From: an uncultured Porphyromonadaceae bacterium
GTDB lineage: Bacteria > Bacteroidota > Bacteroidia > Bacteroidales > Muribaculaceae
Reading direction: 5' to 3'
Assembly (NCBI GenBank): GCA_947175645.1
Contig: CAMWNP010000011.1
Span: 1-64,000 of the forward strand
DNA length: 64,000 bases
The notes under the pieces were generated by a model. The model had not been told where the DNA came from. It made no database searches and saw only the letters and a program-made list of their open reading frames with translations. The translations under genes were made by a program, and so were the position numbers. The stretch's first letter is position 1. The number at the start of each line of letters is the position of its first letter. Below are positions 1-7,915 of this stretch, piece after piece.

Positions 1-80
1 GGGATTGCAATGGTAGCATGCGCAATGTTTATGTTGCGGTTTGTATAATCCAACTCCACCCCGAAATCGTTACATTTCAT
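1..80 (-). CDS. Possible N-terminus of a leftward gene cut by the window edge
   Basis: An ATG on the minus strand at 80 opens a frame that runs without a stop to the window edge (26 codons, beginning MKCNDFGVELDY). I do not recognise the protein. Twenty-six open codons is weak evidence by itself. What supports a gene is that the space between this start and the rightward gene at 268 looks intergenic and would fit a divergent pair. No TAnnTTTG element was found upstream of the start. Confidence 0.35.
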   Translation of the reverse strand, partial: MKCNDFGVELDYTNRNINIAHATIAI

Positions 81-118
81 TATTCTTACTTATCCGTGGC
101 ATGACTTACCATTGGCCA

Positions 119-150
119 CCTCAGTATTAACAAATATTGGGGAACCGGGT
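119..150 (+). repeat. 32-bp dispersed repeat, copy A
   Basis: A 32-bp sequence, starting CCTCAGTATTAACAAATATT and ending GGAACCGGGT, recurs on the minus strand at 42750-42781 with one mismatch. A shorter diverged copy lies at 7886-7910. All three are intergenic. Just after this copy, GGAACC at 141-146 can pair with GGTTCC at 159-164. Function unknown. Confidence 0.75.
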
Positions 151-267
151 CTTAGAAAGGTTCCGGGGTTACAGATTGTAGCGGCATTGAATCTTATTTG
201 ATTGTCAAAATATTATTGATAATCAGGAATTTTTTATTAAATTCGCAACCGAATTATATTATGTATT

Positions 268-987
268 ATGAAAAAAATATTATCATCTGTAATCACACTT
301 TTGTTTGCATTTGCTATTAATGCTCAGTCGCTTGACATTTTTAATCATCTTTCCGTTGGTGCCGGTGTGGGTACGAACGGTGTTTCCATTGAAGTAGCGT
401 CTCCTCTGACACCGTGGGTTCAGGTACGTGCCGGTGTGTCAATAATGCCTGATATAACCTTCAACACTGACACCGATGTTGACTATACAAGGCCCGATGG
501 ATCATACGCATCAACTGAGATTGATCTTAAAGGAGGTCTGGGCAGAACACAGGGTTCTTTGATATTCAATGCCTATCCTGTCCCCAAAATTCCTGTTTAT
601 GTTGCTGTCGGTGCCTATTTCGGAGGTAATAACCTTCTGAAACTTACCGGTCACAGCGATGACCTCAGGAATCTGAAGGATGCTTCAATTGAAGTCGGTG
701 ACTACAACATTCCTGTTGACAAAGACGGTAATGTTCGCGGTGGACTCCGTGTCAATTCTTTCCGTCCGTATTTTGGAATAGGCTGGGGTAGGGCTGTACC
801 TAAGAAGCGTGTAAACTTTTCAATGGATCTCGGTATTCAGATTGAAGGAACACCTAAAGTTTATTCTGAGTCAGGTGATATCGAACAACTTGAAAACTTT
901 GATTATGATAATGATTATCAGAAAGTTATAAATAATTTAAAAATTTATCCTGTCCTCACGTTCAGAATCTCAGGTAGAATTTTCTGA
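268..987 (+). CDS. Outer-membrane beta-barrel protein, unknown function
   Basis: This is a 239-residue exported protein. Residues 1-20 form a signal peptide (MKKILSSVITLLFAFAINAQS). The rest alternates polar and hydrophobic residues with many glycines and aromatics (GAGVGTNGVSIEVASPLTPW near the start, RPYFGIGWGRAVP in the middle), and the chain ends in a strand closing with Phe (LTFRISGRIF). That is the usual look of a small Bacteroidetes outer-membrane barrel. No catalytic motif is visible, so the function is not assigned. It is monocistronic: hairpin R1 lies 27 bp after the stop. The start is the only ATG that places a signal peptide at the N-terminus. Confidence 0.8.
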   Translation: MKKILSSVITLLFAFAINAQSLDIFNHLSVGAGVGTNGVSIEVASPLTPWVQVRAGVSIMPDITFNTDTDVDYTRPDGSYASTEIDLKGGLGRTQGSLIFNAYPVPKIPVYVAVGAYFGGNNLLKLTGHSDDLRNLKDASIEVGDYNIPVDKDGNVRGGLRVNSFRPYFGIGWGRAVPKKRVNFSMDLGIQIEGTPKVYSESGDIEQLENFDYDNDYQKVINNLKIYPVLTFRISGRIF

Positions 988-1014
988 CACTTGAAAATAC
1001 AGAGTATTGGTTCA

Positions 1015-1180
1015 GAGGCTGTGTCAAAATTCAAAATTTTGGCACAGCCTCTTAAGGTGTGTTAGAATAGGTCAGATGTTAGGCGCTGAGGATGAGGACG
1101 ATAGGAGCATACATAAGTATGTGACTGAGTCTGAATTCCGAAAGCAACGATACAGATGGCTTATTATGACACACCGTCTC
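1015..1180 (+). repeat. R1, copy of a roughly 165-bp dispersed element starting with a terminator-like hairpin
   Basis: First of four copies (others 11738-11900 plus, 15131-15295 minus, 36941-37102 plus). It opens with a hairpin at 1015-1051 (GAGGCTGTG paired with CACAGCCTC) directly after the barrel gene, where it could act as a terminator. A roughly 125-bp body follows, ending in TTATGACACACC. A motif related to the inverse of that end (GGTGTGTTAGAATAG) begins just after the hairpin. No transposase is inside, so it looks MITE-like. A frame containing MLGAEDEDDRSIHKYVTES is open across it. Confidence 0.85.
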
Positions 1181-1325
1181 TTTTTGTATCTCCATCCCCA
1201 CCGCCTGCGTTTGCTATCGTCCGGAATTTTCGTATATTTTCCCGTGATTGTTATTAAAACATGTTATACAACATGCTTTTTGCAAAAAATTCCGTATTAG
1301 ATGTATTATCTAATTAATTATTTTG

Positions 1326-1333
1326 TAACTTTG
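1326..1333 (+). promoter_or_regulatory. -7 element TAACTTTG for ilvE
   Basis: TAACTTTG matches the Bacteroidetes primary sigma factor -7 element TAnnTTTG. It lies 28 nt before the ilvE ATG, giving a short leader. A clear -33 element was not identified. Confidence 0.7.
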
Positions 1334-1361
1334 CAGAAAAATTGACTACTATCATTAAGGA

Positions 1362-2390
1362 ATGAATACAGCAGATCTTGACTGGAGTAACCTCGGGTTC
1401 GGATATCTACCCACAGATTACAATGTCCGCTGTCACTATCGTGACGGCAAATGGGGTGAAATAGAAGTATCTACCTCGGAAAAAATTGATATTCATATAG
1501 CCGCAACAGCCCTCCACTATGGGCAGGAAATTTTTGAAGGTTTGAAAGCCTTCAGGGGTAAGGATGGGAAAATAAGGATTTTTCGCCTTGAGGAGAATGC
1601 AAAAAGAATCCGTTCATCAGCCAAGGGACTGATGATGGAGCCTGTTCCGGAAGAACTATTTGTGGAAATGGTGAAGAAAGCGGTGGAACTCAATGCTCGT
1701 TTTGTACCTCCCTATGGAACAGGTGCCTCTCTATATATCAGACCCCTGGAAATTGGTATGACTGCTCAGATTGGTGTGAAACCGGCCACAGAATACACCT
1801 TTATAGTTATGGTTAGTCCTGTTGGTCCATATTTCAAAACCGGTTTCAAGCCCACGAACATCTGCATCATGCGTGAGTTTGACCGTGTTGCACCTCAAGG
1901 TACCGGTCGTTGGAAAGTAGGCGGTAACTATGCCGCTTCTCTTCAGGCAGGACATAAGGCTCATTCGCTTGGATATTCCGCCGTCCTTTATCTTGACCCC
2001 AAGGAAAAGAAGTATCTTGACGAATGCGGTCCCGCGAATTTCTATGCCATAAAGGATGGAGTTTACATTACTCCGGCATCTGATTCAATCCTGCCTTCAA
2101 TCACCAATGACTCACTCATGGAAATAGCCCGCCACAAAGGTATAAAGGTTGAGCAACGCCACATCACGGTTGACGAACTGGAGCATATTGACGAAGCCGC
2201 CGCCTGCGGAACGGCTGCAGTGGCATCACCCGTGGGAGTGATTGATGATCTTGACACCGGAAAGAAATATGTAGTCTCCAAAAACGGAGAGCCCGGACCT
2301 GTCACAACAATGCTTTATGAAACCTTACGAGGCATCCAGAGTGGTGATCTTGAGGACCTGTTTGGATGGAATACTATAGTAAATGCCTAA
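1362..2390 (+). CDS. ilvE: Branched-chain amino acid aminotransferase
   Basis: PLP-dependent transaminase (fold type IV) that moves the amino group between glutamate and the keto acids of leucine, isoleucine and valine. The 342 residues match the long, eukaryote-like BCAT subgroup. Visible markers are HYGQEIFEGLKAF (about 52-64), the R-P-L-E segment near 127-130, and TGRWKVGGNYAAS, where Lys185 is the predicted Schiff-base lysine. The DECGPANFYAI segment holds the usual Glu region. The ATG at 1362 follows TAACTTTG by 28 nt. The HD hydrolase starts 17 nt after the stop, so the two are probably co-transcribed. Family assignment is firm; exact substrate preference is inferred. Confidence 0.96.
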   Translation: MNTADLDWSNLGFGYLPTDYNVRCHYRDGKWGEIEVSTSEKIDIHIAATALHYGQEIFEGLKAFRGKDGKIRIFRLEENAKRIRSSAKGLMMEPVPEELFVEMVKKAVELNARFVPPYGTGASLYIRPLEIGMTAQIGVKPATEYTFIVMVSPVGPYFKTGFKPTNICIMREFDRVAPQGTGRWKVGGNYAASLQAGHKAHSLGYSAVLYLDPKEKKYLDECGPANFYAIKDGVYITPASDSILPSITNDSLMEIARHKGIKVEQRHITVDELEHIDEAAACGTAAVASPVGVIDDLDTGKKYVVSKNGEPGPVTTMLYETLRGIQSGDLEDLFGWNTIVNA

Positions 2391-2407
2391 TTGATAGTGT
2401 GTTGTAA

Positions 2408-2947
2408 ATGGATTTCAATACGGTAATCAATAAATATTATCCCGCGGACTCACCTCTGCGGGATATTTATTTGCGCCATTGTCGTCAGGTTGCAGACATG
2501 GCCATTTCCATAGCACGTTCCGGAAATCTGCCACTTGACGAAACGGATATAGAGGCGGCCGCAATGCTACATGACATTGGAATAATCCTCACGGATGCCC
2601 CTTCAATCCATTGCACGGGACAGGAGCCTTATATACGCCATGGTATACTTGGCGCGGAAATACTCCGTAAGGAAGGTTATCCCGAAAAGTGGGCAAGAGT
2701 GGCGGAGCGGCACACCGGTTCCGGACTGACAGCAGACGAGATAATTGAACAGAATCTTCCTCTTCCCCCACGGGACTATCTGCCGGAAACACTTTTAGAG
2801 CAACTTATCTGCTATGCCGACAAATTTTTTTCCAAGAGCGGTGACATGCAGCAGAAAAGTATAGAAAAGGTGGAACGTTCCATGCAACGCTTCGGCGAAC
2901 CGTCACTGCAAAGATTTCTTAAATTAAAAGAGGTTTTAGGGCAATAA
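2408..2947 (+). CDS. HD-domain phosphohydrolase
   Basis: A 179-residue HD-superfamily protein. The metal ligands are readable in order: His24 (LRHCRQV), His55-Asp56 (AAMLHDIGI), His102 (AERHTGSG) and Asp138 (ICYADKFFSK). This HDIG-type single-domain layout is found in small cytosolic metal-dependent phosphohydrolases; the substrate cannot be read from sequence. It follows ilvE at 17 nt on the same strand and is likely translated from the same mRNA. No functional link to branched-chain amino acid metabolism is evident. There are no signal peptide or membrane segments. A 121-bp gap to gpmA follows, with no obvious terminator. Confidence 0.9.
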   Translation: MDFNTVINKYYPADSPLRDIYLRHCRQVADMAISIARSGNLPLDETDIEAAAMLHDIGIILTDAPSIHCTGQEPYIRHGILGAEILRKEGYPEKWARVAERHTGSGLTADEIIEQNLPLPPRDYLPETLLEQLICYADKFFSKSGDMQQKSIEKVERSMQRFGEPSLQRFLKLKEVLGQ

Positions 2948-3068
2948 CAGAACTATTTAATTTTCAGTGTGTTTATCAGATAGCAGATGTTTAAAAATGA
3001 GAAATGGATCATCCGGTTCATATTTTAGAAAAAATTCTGCCTGAAATAACCTTATATCTGATAATACC

Positions 3069-3755
3069 ATGAAAAAACTAATTCTGTTACGCCACGGACA
3101 AAGTCAGTGGAACCTTGAAAACCGATTCACCGGCTGGACTGACGTGGAACTTAGCGATACCGGTCTGGAAGAAGCACGTCGGGCCGGTGAGAAAATGAAC
3201 GATGCCAAGATTTTCCCCGACATATGTTTCACCTCATATCTCCGCCGTGCCATCCACACTCAGCAAATCGCACTTGCAGCCATGAACCGCGACTGGACTC
3301 CGGTAATTAAAGACTGGCGTCTGAATGAAAGATTCTATGGCGCACTGCAAGGACTCAATAAGGCTGAAACAGCCAGGGAGTATGGTGATGAACAGGTGCG
3401 CATATGGCGTAGAAGTTACGACGTGCAGCCCCCGGCCATTACCCCTGATGATCCCCGATACCCCGGTTTCGATCCCCGATATAATCAGATTCCCCGGCAA
3501 TTACTTCCTTTGACCGAGTCTCTGAGGGATACCATAGAACGAGTGGAACCTTTTTATAACAATATGATTGTCAAGGCGCTAAAAAACTATCGCACGGTTC
3601 TGATAACTGCTCACGGCAATTCACTCCGCGGACTTGTCATGAATCTGCTTGGGCTGTCACCCGAACAGATAGCCGCTTATGAAATACCAACCGGAGTGCC
3701 CATTGTGTTTGAACTTGATAATGAACTTCAGGTTATCCGTTATTACAATCTATGA
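3069..3755 (+). CDS. gpmA: 2,3-bisphosphoglycerate-dependent phosphoglycerate mutase
   Basis: Interconverts 3- and 2-phosphoglycerate in glycolysis through a phosphohistidine. The family signature LLRHGQSQWN places the nucleophile at His9. Other active-site residues are the Arg60 region (SYLRRAIHT), Glu87 (RLNERFYG) and His182 (TAHGNSLRG). It has 228 residues against about 250 for the E. coli enzyme, still within the range seen in this branch of the family. The 3-prime end overlaps the convergent small gene at 3750-3959 by 6 bp. No TAnnTTTG element is obvious within the preceding 120 bp. Confidence 0.95.
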   Translation: MKKLILLRHGQSQWNLENRFTGWTDVELSDTGLEEARRAGEKMNDAKIFPDICFTSYLRRAIHTQQIALAAMNRDWTPVIKDWRLNERFYGALQGLNKAETAREYGDEQVRIWRRSYDVQPPAITPDDPRYPGFDPRYNQIPRQLLPLTESLRDTIERVEPFYNNMIVKALKNYRTVLITAHGNSLRGLVMNLLGLSPEQIAAYEIPTGVPIVFELDNELQVIRYYNL

Positions 3756-3959
3756 TGCGGCTGCTTCGGAGTCGTGACGGATATACTGGCGGATGACGGC
3801 GTAAAGCATGACGTTTCGTGATGTAAGACCCAGATCTTCCTTTACTCCAAGAACGAACTCTCCGAACATTGCAGTGGAAATGGCAACCCGGTCCTCCAGT
3901 GGAAGAGAATTGATTGTGTTGATGACACGCTGGCTGATTACTACTGATTTCCTTTCCAT
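3750..3959 (-). CDS. Small conserved-looking hypothetical protein (69 aa)
   Basis: This reads as a real small gene. It has its own -7 element (TAACTTTG on the minus strand at 3989-3996, 29 nt upstream of the ATG) and a predicted soluble protein rich in helix formers (RVINTINSLPLEDRVAISTAMF), ending in an Ala/Ser tail. I believe similar short proteins of this pattern occur widely in Bacteroidales, but cannot name a family. Its last codons overlap the end of gpmA on the opposite strand by 6 bp. No DNA-binding or enzyme motif was found. Confidence 0.72.
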   Translation of the reverse strand: MERKSVVISQRVINTINSLPLEDRVAISTAMFGEFVLGVKEDLGLTSRNVMLYAVIRQYIRHDSEAAAS

Positions 3960-3988
3960 GATAATTTGATATATTATAATTGATGTTG

Positions 3989-3996
3989 CAAAGTTA
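3989..3996 (-). promoter_or_regulatory. -7 element TAACTTTG for the 69-aa gene
   Basis: The plus strand reads CAAAGTTA, i.e. TAACTTTG on the minus strand. It supports the leftward small gene as transcribed and faces away from the dnaB promoter at 4099-4106. Confidence 0.7.
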
Positions 3997-4098
3997 CGAT
4001 GTTAGTGTGCATGATTTATGCACATCCTTGTTAAACTTCAGGATAAAGTGATTTCACATTTTTTTCCTCCTGTGGTTTTAAAGTTTACATTTTATTAT

Positions 4099-4106
4099 TA
4101 ACTTTG
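4099..4106 (+). promoter_or_regulatory. -7 element TAACTTTG for dnaB
   Basis: A TAACTTTG match 89 nt before the dnaB start, so dnaB should have a leader of about 85 nt, longer than most in this window. Confidence 0.7.
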
Positions 4107-4195
4107 TAGACAACAAGATTTCGGACTAAGCACTATTTACTGTCATAGTTTCTGCTACGGTCCGTTTTAGAAACAGGATCAAATTAATTCCACTC

Positions 4196-5737
4196 ATGAA
4201 GTTAGAGAATTCCACACCACGCTCTGAAAGGAAACCGCAGCATGAATCAATGTATGCCACAGGAGGACGTCTGCAACCGCGCGACATTGAAATAGAAGCA
4301 GCCGTGCTGGGTGCGCTGATGCTTGAAAAGGACGCATATACTGAAGTTTGCGATATTCTCAAGCCGGAGAGTTTCTATGAACCGGCGCATCAGACCATAT
4401 ATTCGGCCGTACAGGCTCTGGGTGCGGCACAGGAACCTATTGACATGCTGACCGTGACCGAGGCTCTGCGGCAGATGGGGCAGTTGGACAAGGTTGGGGG
4501 ACCTATGTATATCGCTGACCTTACATCAAGAGTTGCATCCGGTGCCCACGTGGAATATCATGCCAGAATCGTAGCCCAGAAATACCTCGCACGCGAACTC
4601 ATCCGCTTCTCCTCAGAAATAGAATCAAAGGCATTTGATGAAAGTAACGATGTGGATGATCTCCTTCAGGAGGCGGAGGGTAAACTATTCGAAATATCAC
4701 AGCGAAATGTCAAAAAGGATGTAACCCAGATTGACCCCGTGATTCAGCAGGCCCTCGAACAGATTCAGAACGCGGCCAACAGAACGAGTGGTCTGAGCGG
4801 TCTGGAAACAGGCTATCACGACCTTGACAGAATCACCTCAGGCTGGCAGAACTCCGATCTTATTATCATTGCGGCACGTCCCGCCATGGGAAAAACCGCT
4901 TTTGTTCTTTCTATGGCAAAGAATATGGCGGTGAACTACAACACTCCCATTGCCGTGTTCTCCCTTGAAATGTCGAATGTGCAGTTGCTCAACCGTCTGA
5001 TCAGTAATGCATGCGAACTGGAAGGAGAGAAAATCAAAAGTGGACGACTCTCCGAAATGGAATGGGATCAGTTGATGTCACGAATAAAACATCTCTACGG
5101 TGCTCCTTTATATATAGATGACACTCCCTCGCTTTCCATCTTTGAACTCAGGACAAAAGCACGCCGGCTCGTAAGGGAACATCAGGTTGCAATGATCATT
5201 ATCGACTACCTTCAGTTGATGAACGCGTCAGGAATGAAGTTCGGCAGCCGTGAGCAGGAGGTCAGTATGATTTCACGCTCACTGAAGCAACTTGCCAAGG
5301 AACTGAACATACCCATCATAGCCCTGTCGCAGTTGAACCGCCAGGTGGAGAACAGAACTGACGGAAAGAAACCGCAGTTGTCTGACCTCCGTGAATCAGG
5401 AGCCATCGAGCAGGATGCCGACATCGTATGTTTTATTCACCGCCCGGAATATTATCTGAAGAGTGGGGTAGACGCCGAAGGTCGTGACATACGCGGTAAG
5501 GCTGAATTCATCATCGCTAAACACCGTTCAGGCTCGACTGCCGACGTGGACATGCGATTCCGAAGCAAATTCGCCCGTTTTGAAAACTGGACTGAAAACG
5601 ATTTCACCACTAAAGAATCGGTGGTGGGTTCTCGCCTTAACGATTCCGGTGCAGGAATGTCGTTCGGCAACAACATGCCTTCTACACCTGGACCTGACAT
5701 ATTTCCCGATGCAGGAGAACAGGCCCCTCCGTTCTGA
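4196..5737 (+). CDS. dnaB: Replicative DNA helicase
   Basis: Hexameric 5-to-3 helicase of the replication fork. The N-terminal DnaB domain (about 28-130, starting QPRDIEIEAAVLGALM) is followed by the RecA-like motor with Walker A ARPAMGKTA at about 227-235, a Walker B region IIIDYLQLM, and the LRESGAIEQDADIVCFIHRP motif region. The 513 residues fit the family. No intein is present, although dnaB is a common intein site. The C-terminal 40 residues are low-complexity and likely disordered. The start at 4196 gives the usual short disordered leader before the DnaB_N domain. Confidence 0.97.
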   Translation: MKLENSTPRSERKPQHESMYATGGRLQPRDIEIEAAVLGALMLEKDAYTEVCDILKPESFYEPAHQTIYSAVQALGAAQEPIDMLTVTEALRQMGQLDKVGGPMYIADLTSRVASGAHVEYHARIVAQKYLARELIRFSSEIESKAFDESNDVDDLLQEAEGKLFEISQRNVKKDVTQIDPVIQQALEQIQNAANRTSGLSGLETGYHDLDRITSGWQNSDLIIIAARPAMGKTAFVLSMAKNMAVNYNTPIAVFSLEMSNVQLLNRLISNACELEGEKIKSGRLSEMEWDQLMSRIKHLYGAPLYIDDTPSLSIFELRTKARRLVREHQVAMIIIDYLQLMNASGMKFGSREQEVSMISRSLKQLAKELNIPIIALSQLNRQVENRTDGKKPQLSDLRESGAIEQDADIVCFIHRPEYYLKSGVDAEGRDIRGKAEFIIAKHRSGSTADVDMRFRSKFARFENWTENDFTTKESVVGSRLNDSGAGMSFGNNMPSTPGPDIFPDAGEQAPPF

Positions 5738-5877
5738 CCGTTGCATCGGCAGATAAATCAGTATTGCCTTTTTTTATAAAATTTACAAAGAGATTAAACT
5801 TTTTTTTCTTACCTGATGTTATAAAGATAAAATTAACGAAACAAACAGTTTTAGAAATAACTTTAAAATCTATTTAT

Positions 5878-6936
5878 ATGAAAAAAGCAGTTTTATTAAT
5901 TGCAATTATGCTCGGTAGTTTAGTAGCGTTTGCACAGAAAGTCGACAAGAAAGAAATGGCTCAACTAAAAGCATTCTTGTCACAACCCGCTCAGGAAAAT
6001 GGAACTAATGCTCAGGCTCTGAGAATTTCAGACCTTAACTCTCCCGCATCATGGGAAGGCGTAACCGTTGAAAATGGTCATGTGACCGCAATTGACTGGA
6101 AAGATAAGAAACTCGCAGGTGACCTTGATCTTTCCGGATTCACCGCGCTCACCAAACTTGATGTTCAGCGTAACAAAATCACTTCTCTGAATCTCGCCGG
6201 TGACAAATCTCTCTCAGAACTTGACGCACAGCGTAACGCCCTCAAATCTCTTAATGTTGAAGGCTGTAACCAGTTGACCAAAGTGAATATTTATAAAAAC
6301 CGTCTGACTGACGTTGATTTCCAAAACACTCCTTTCTTGGAAACAATGAACTGTTCAAACAACTATTTCACCGCACTCAACTTCTCTAACCTTGCTAATC
6401 TCAAGACTCTTAACGTGCAGGGTTGTCATCTTGAATCACTCCTTATCAGCGGATGTACCAACCTTAAGAACCTCTACTGCGGTTACAATAAACTCACCGC
6501 TTTGAACCTTATGGGTGTTGAAAACCTTCAGAACCTCAATGTTGATGATAACGAAATCACAACAATGATTGTTTCAGGTCTCCCCTCACTCAGTTCATTC
6601 GTTTGCTCTGACAACAACATGACAACTCTCGGTGTTCGTAATTGCAACGCTCTCCTTGACCTCGTTTGCTCTTACAATGACCTTACAACTCTTGACGTAG
6701 AAGGTTGTCCTAACATCATCTTCGTAGACTGTTCTTACAATGACCTCACCCGTCTTGATCTTTCAAACCAGACCTTCCTCCAGCGTCTGCTTTGCAACAA
6801 CAACCAACTCAACATGGTTGACGTGTCATTCGACTCTGCTCTGACTTACATTAACTGTCGATTCAACGTTATCACTGACCTCCGCACAATCGGATGTGAT
6901 AACCTCAGAATGGTAGCATGCCAATGGAACTACTAA
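5878..6936 (+). CDS. Secreted leucine-rich-repeat protein, internalin-J-like Cys ladder
   Basis: A 352-residue exported protein. The start at 5878 gives a clean signal peptide (MKKAVLLIAIMLGSLVAFAQ); an upstream extension in frame has no such feature. From about residue 75 to the end it is built of about 21-residue repeats of the form L-x-x-L-x-C/A-x-x-N-x-L-T-x-L-x-V/L, with Cys recurring at one position (CSNNYFTALN, CGYNKLTALN, CSDNNMTTL, CSYNDLTTLD, CSYNDLTRLD, CNNNQL). That is the internalin-J style repeat with a cysteine ladder. No LPXTG, lipobox or T9SS tail is visible, so location (periplasm or surface) is open. A likely role is ligand binding. A strong hairpin terminator follows. Confidence 0.88.
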   Translation: MKKAVLLIAIMLGSLVAFAQKVDKKEMAQLKAFLSQPAQENGTNAQALRISDLNSPASWEGVTVENGHVTAIDWKDKKLAGDLDLSGFTALTKLDVQRNKITSLNLAGDKSLSELDAQRNALKSLNVEGCNQLTKVNIYKNRLTDVDFQNTPFLETMNCSNNYFTALNFSNLANLKTLNVQGCHLESLLISGCTNLKNLYCGYNKLTALNLMGVENLQNLNVDDNEITTMIVSGLPSLSSFVCSDNNMTTLGVRNCNALLDLVCSYNDLTTLDVEGCPNIIFVDCSYNDLTRLDLSNQTFLQRLLCNNNQLNMVDVSFDSALTYINCRFNVITDLRTIGCDNLRMVACQWNY

Positions 6937-6959
6937 CCGACCGATTCTATAAATAGGAG

Positions 6960-6995
6960 GTTGCCTCAGCAGGAACTTTTTCCTGCCGAGGCAAC
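6960..6995 (+). terminator. Hairpin terminator after the LRR gene
   Basis: GTTGCCTC-A-GCAGGAA pairs with TTCCTGC-CG-AGGCAAC, beginning 24 nt after the LRR stop codon. The trailing sequence is only moderately T-rich (TTTCCGTTTAT). Confidence 0.75.
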
Positions 6996-7178
6996 TTTCC
7001 GTTTATATGTTATCCGGCTATAATTTTAAATAAAATTTTAGTGATTCTTCCACCTGAATCGTGTAGGTCTCTGAATAACGATAAAAAAATTACTGCGCCA
7101 TGAACTTTTTCGCAACTCATAATGTTATATTATTGAACATAGCAAGAAATGTGATAATGATTGGTTTATAACGAAATT

Positions 7179-7205
7179 AAGGCTGTCGGGATGACAGCCT
7201 TTTTT
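7179..7205 (+). terminator. Intrinsic terminator with no clear upstream gene
   Basis: AAGGCTGTC-GGGAT-GACAGCCTT followed by T residues is a strong plus-strand intrinsic terminator. The only rightward gene upstream already has its own terminator at 6960-6995. It may end a small transcript, or serve the minus-strand relic at 7221-7292, though its T-run favours plus-strand transcription. Confidence 0.65.
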
Positions 7206-7220
7206 CGGTTATATAAGGAG

Positions 7221-7292
7221 TTTAAATCCAACGAAGATAAGATGTTGCACAGCGCCTATGAGAATCAGCGACACTATGGTAGGCGTCACCGG
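7221..7292 (-). pseudogene. Relic of the 3-prime end of the 105-aa membrane gene
   Basis: About 70 bp here align with 7916-7987, the last codons of the intact 105-aa gene, in the same orientation. A 15-nt block CCTATGAGAATCAG plus neighbours is identical, with scattered substitutions and one 1-nt indel. Read on the minus strand it still gives TIVSLILIGAV, as in the intact protein, then leaves frame because of the indel. It has no start codon. It lies about 700 bp from the intact copy with the NUDIX gene in between. Confidence 0.7.
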
Positions 7293-7354
7293 TCTTTGAG
7301 AATATGTTTTCAAGAAATTTTCAGGATACCGTTCTATTCAAAAGGATTTATCAG

Positions 7355-7362
7355 TAACTTTG
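7355..7362 (+). promoter_or_regulatory. -7 element TAACTTTG for the NUDIX gene
   Basis: TAACTTTG ends 19 nt before the ATG at 7382. It sets the start: the in-frame TTG at 7376 is possible but unlikely. Confidence 0.7.
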
Positions 7363-7381
7363 TCCTACTGAAAATTTGATT

Positions 7382-7885
7382 ATGGATAAGGATAATGCAT
7401 TGGAGTTGTTCCCCGTGGTTGATGAGGAGGGAACGATCATAGGGAGTGCATCGCGCGGTGAGTGTCACGGCGGTTCTTTGCTGCTACACCCGGTGGTTCA
7501 TCTTCATCTTTTTGACAATGAGGGACGCCTATATCTACAGAAACGCCCGCAGTGGAAAGATATTCAGCCCGGGAAGTGGGATACGGCCGTTGGAGGACAT
7601 GTGGATTTCGGTGAGGATGTATGCGAGGCGCTAATCCGGGAAGTTCGTGAGGAGTTGGGCCTTGCGGTCAGTAATCCGGAAATGTTGCGCAGATATGTTT
7701 TTGAGTCGGACCGCGAGCGTGAACTTGTAAATGTGTTTAAGGTTGTGACAGATATGATGCCGACTCCTTCCGACGAACTTGACGGCGGACGTTTCTGGAG
7801 CCGCACGGAGATTTTGGACAGTATGGGCAAAGGAGTGTTCACCCCGAATTTTGAATCGGAATATCTGATGCTGTTCGGTGACTAA
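7382..7885 (+). CDS. NUDIX hydrolase
   Basis: A 167-residue NUDIX enzyme that hydrolyses a nucleoside diphosphate linked to another group, with Mg2+. The box G-x5-E-x7-REUXEEXGU is complete: GGHVDFGEDVCEAL then IREVREELGL. The N-terminal segment (FPVVDEEGTIIGSASRGECH) and LQKRPQWKDIQPGKWDTAVGGH resemble the YfcD/isopentenyl-diphosphate-isomerase-like subgroup; the substrate is not predictable. It is monocistronic with its own promoter. It sits between the relic tail (7221-7292) and the intact gene whose tail was duplicated, suggesting it arrived as inserted cargo. Confidence 0.92.
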   Translation: MDKDNALELFPVVDEEGTIIGSASRGECHGGSLLLHPVVHLHLFDNEGRLYLQKRPQWKDIQPGKWDTAVGGHVDFGEDVCEALIREVREELGLAVSNPEMLRRYVFESDRERELVNVFKVVTDMMPTPSDELDGGRFWSRTEILDSMGKGVFTPNFESEYLMLFGD

Positions 7886-7910
7886 AACCGGTTCCCCAAT
7901 ATATGTTAAT
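7886..7910 (-). repeat. 32-bp dispersed repeat, partial copy C
   Basis: Reading leftward, 24 of about 26 positions match copies A (119-150) and B (42750-42781): ATTAACATATATTGGGG then AACCGG. It sits in the 30-bp gap between the convergent NUDIX gene and the 105-aa membrane gene. Confidence 0.6.
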
Positions 7911-7915
7911 CCCGA

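Noticed and set aside
1007-1300. 97-codon frame across R1 as an ordinary gene
   Set aside because: It begins inside the hairpin and most of its length is repeat sequence. It is reported only as an observation about the R family.
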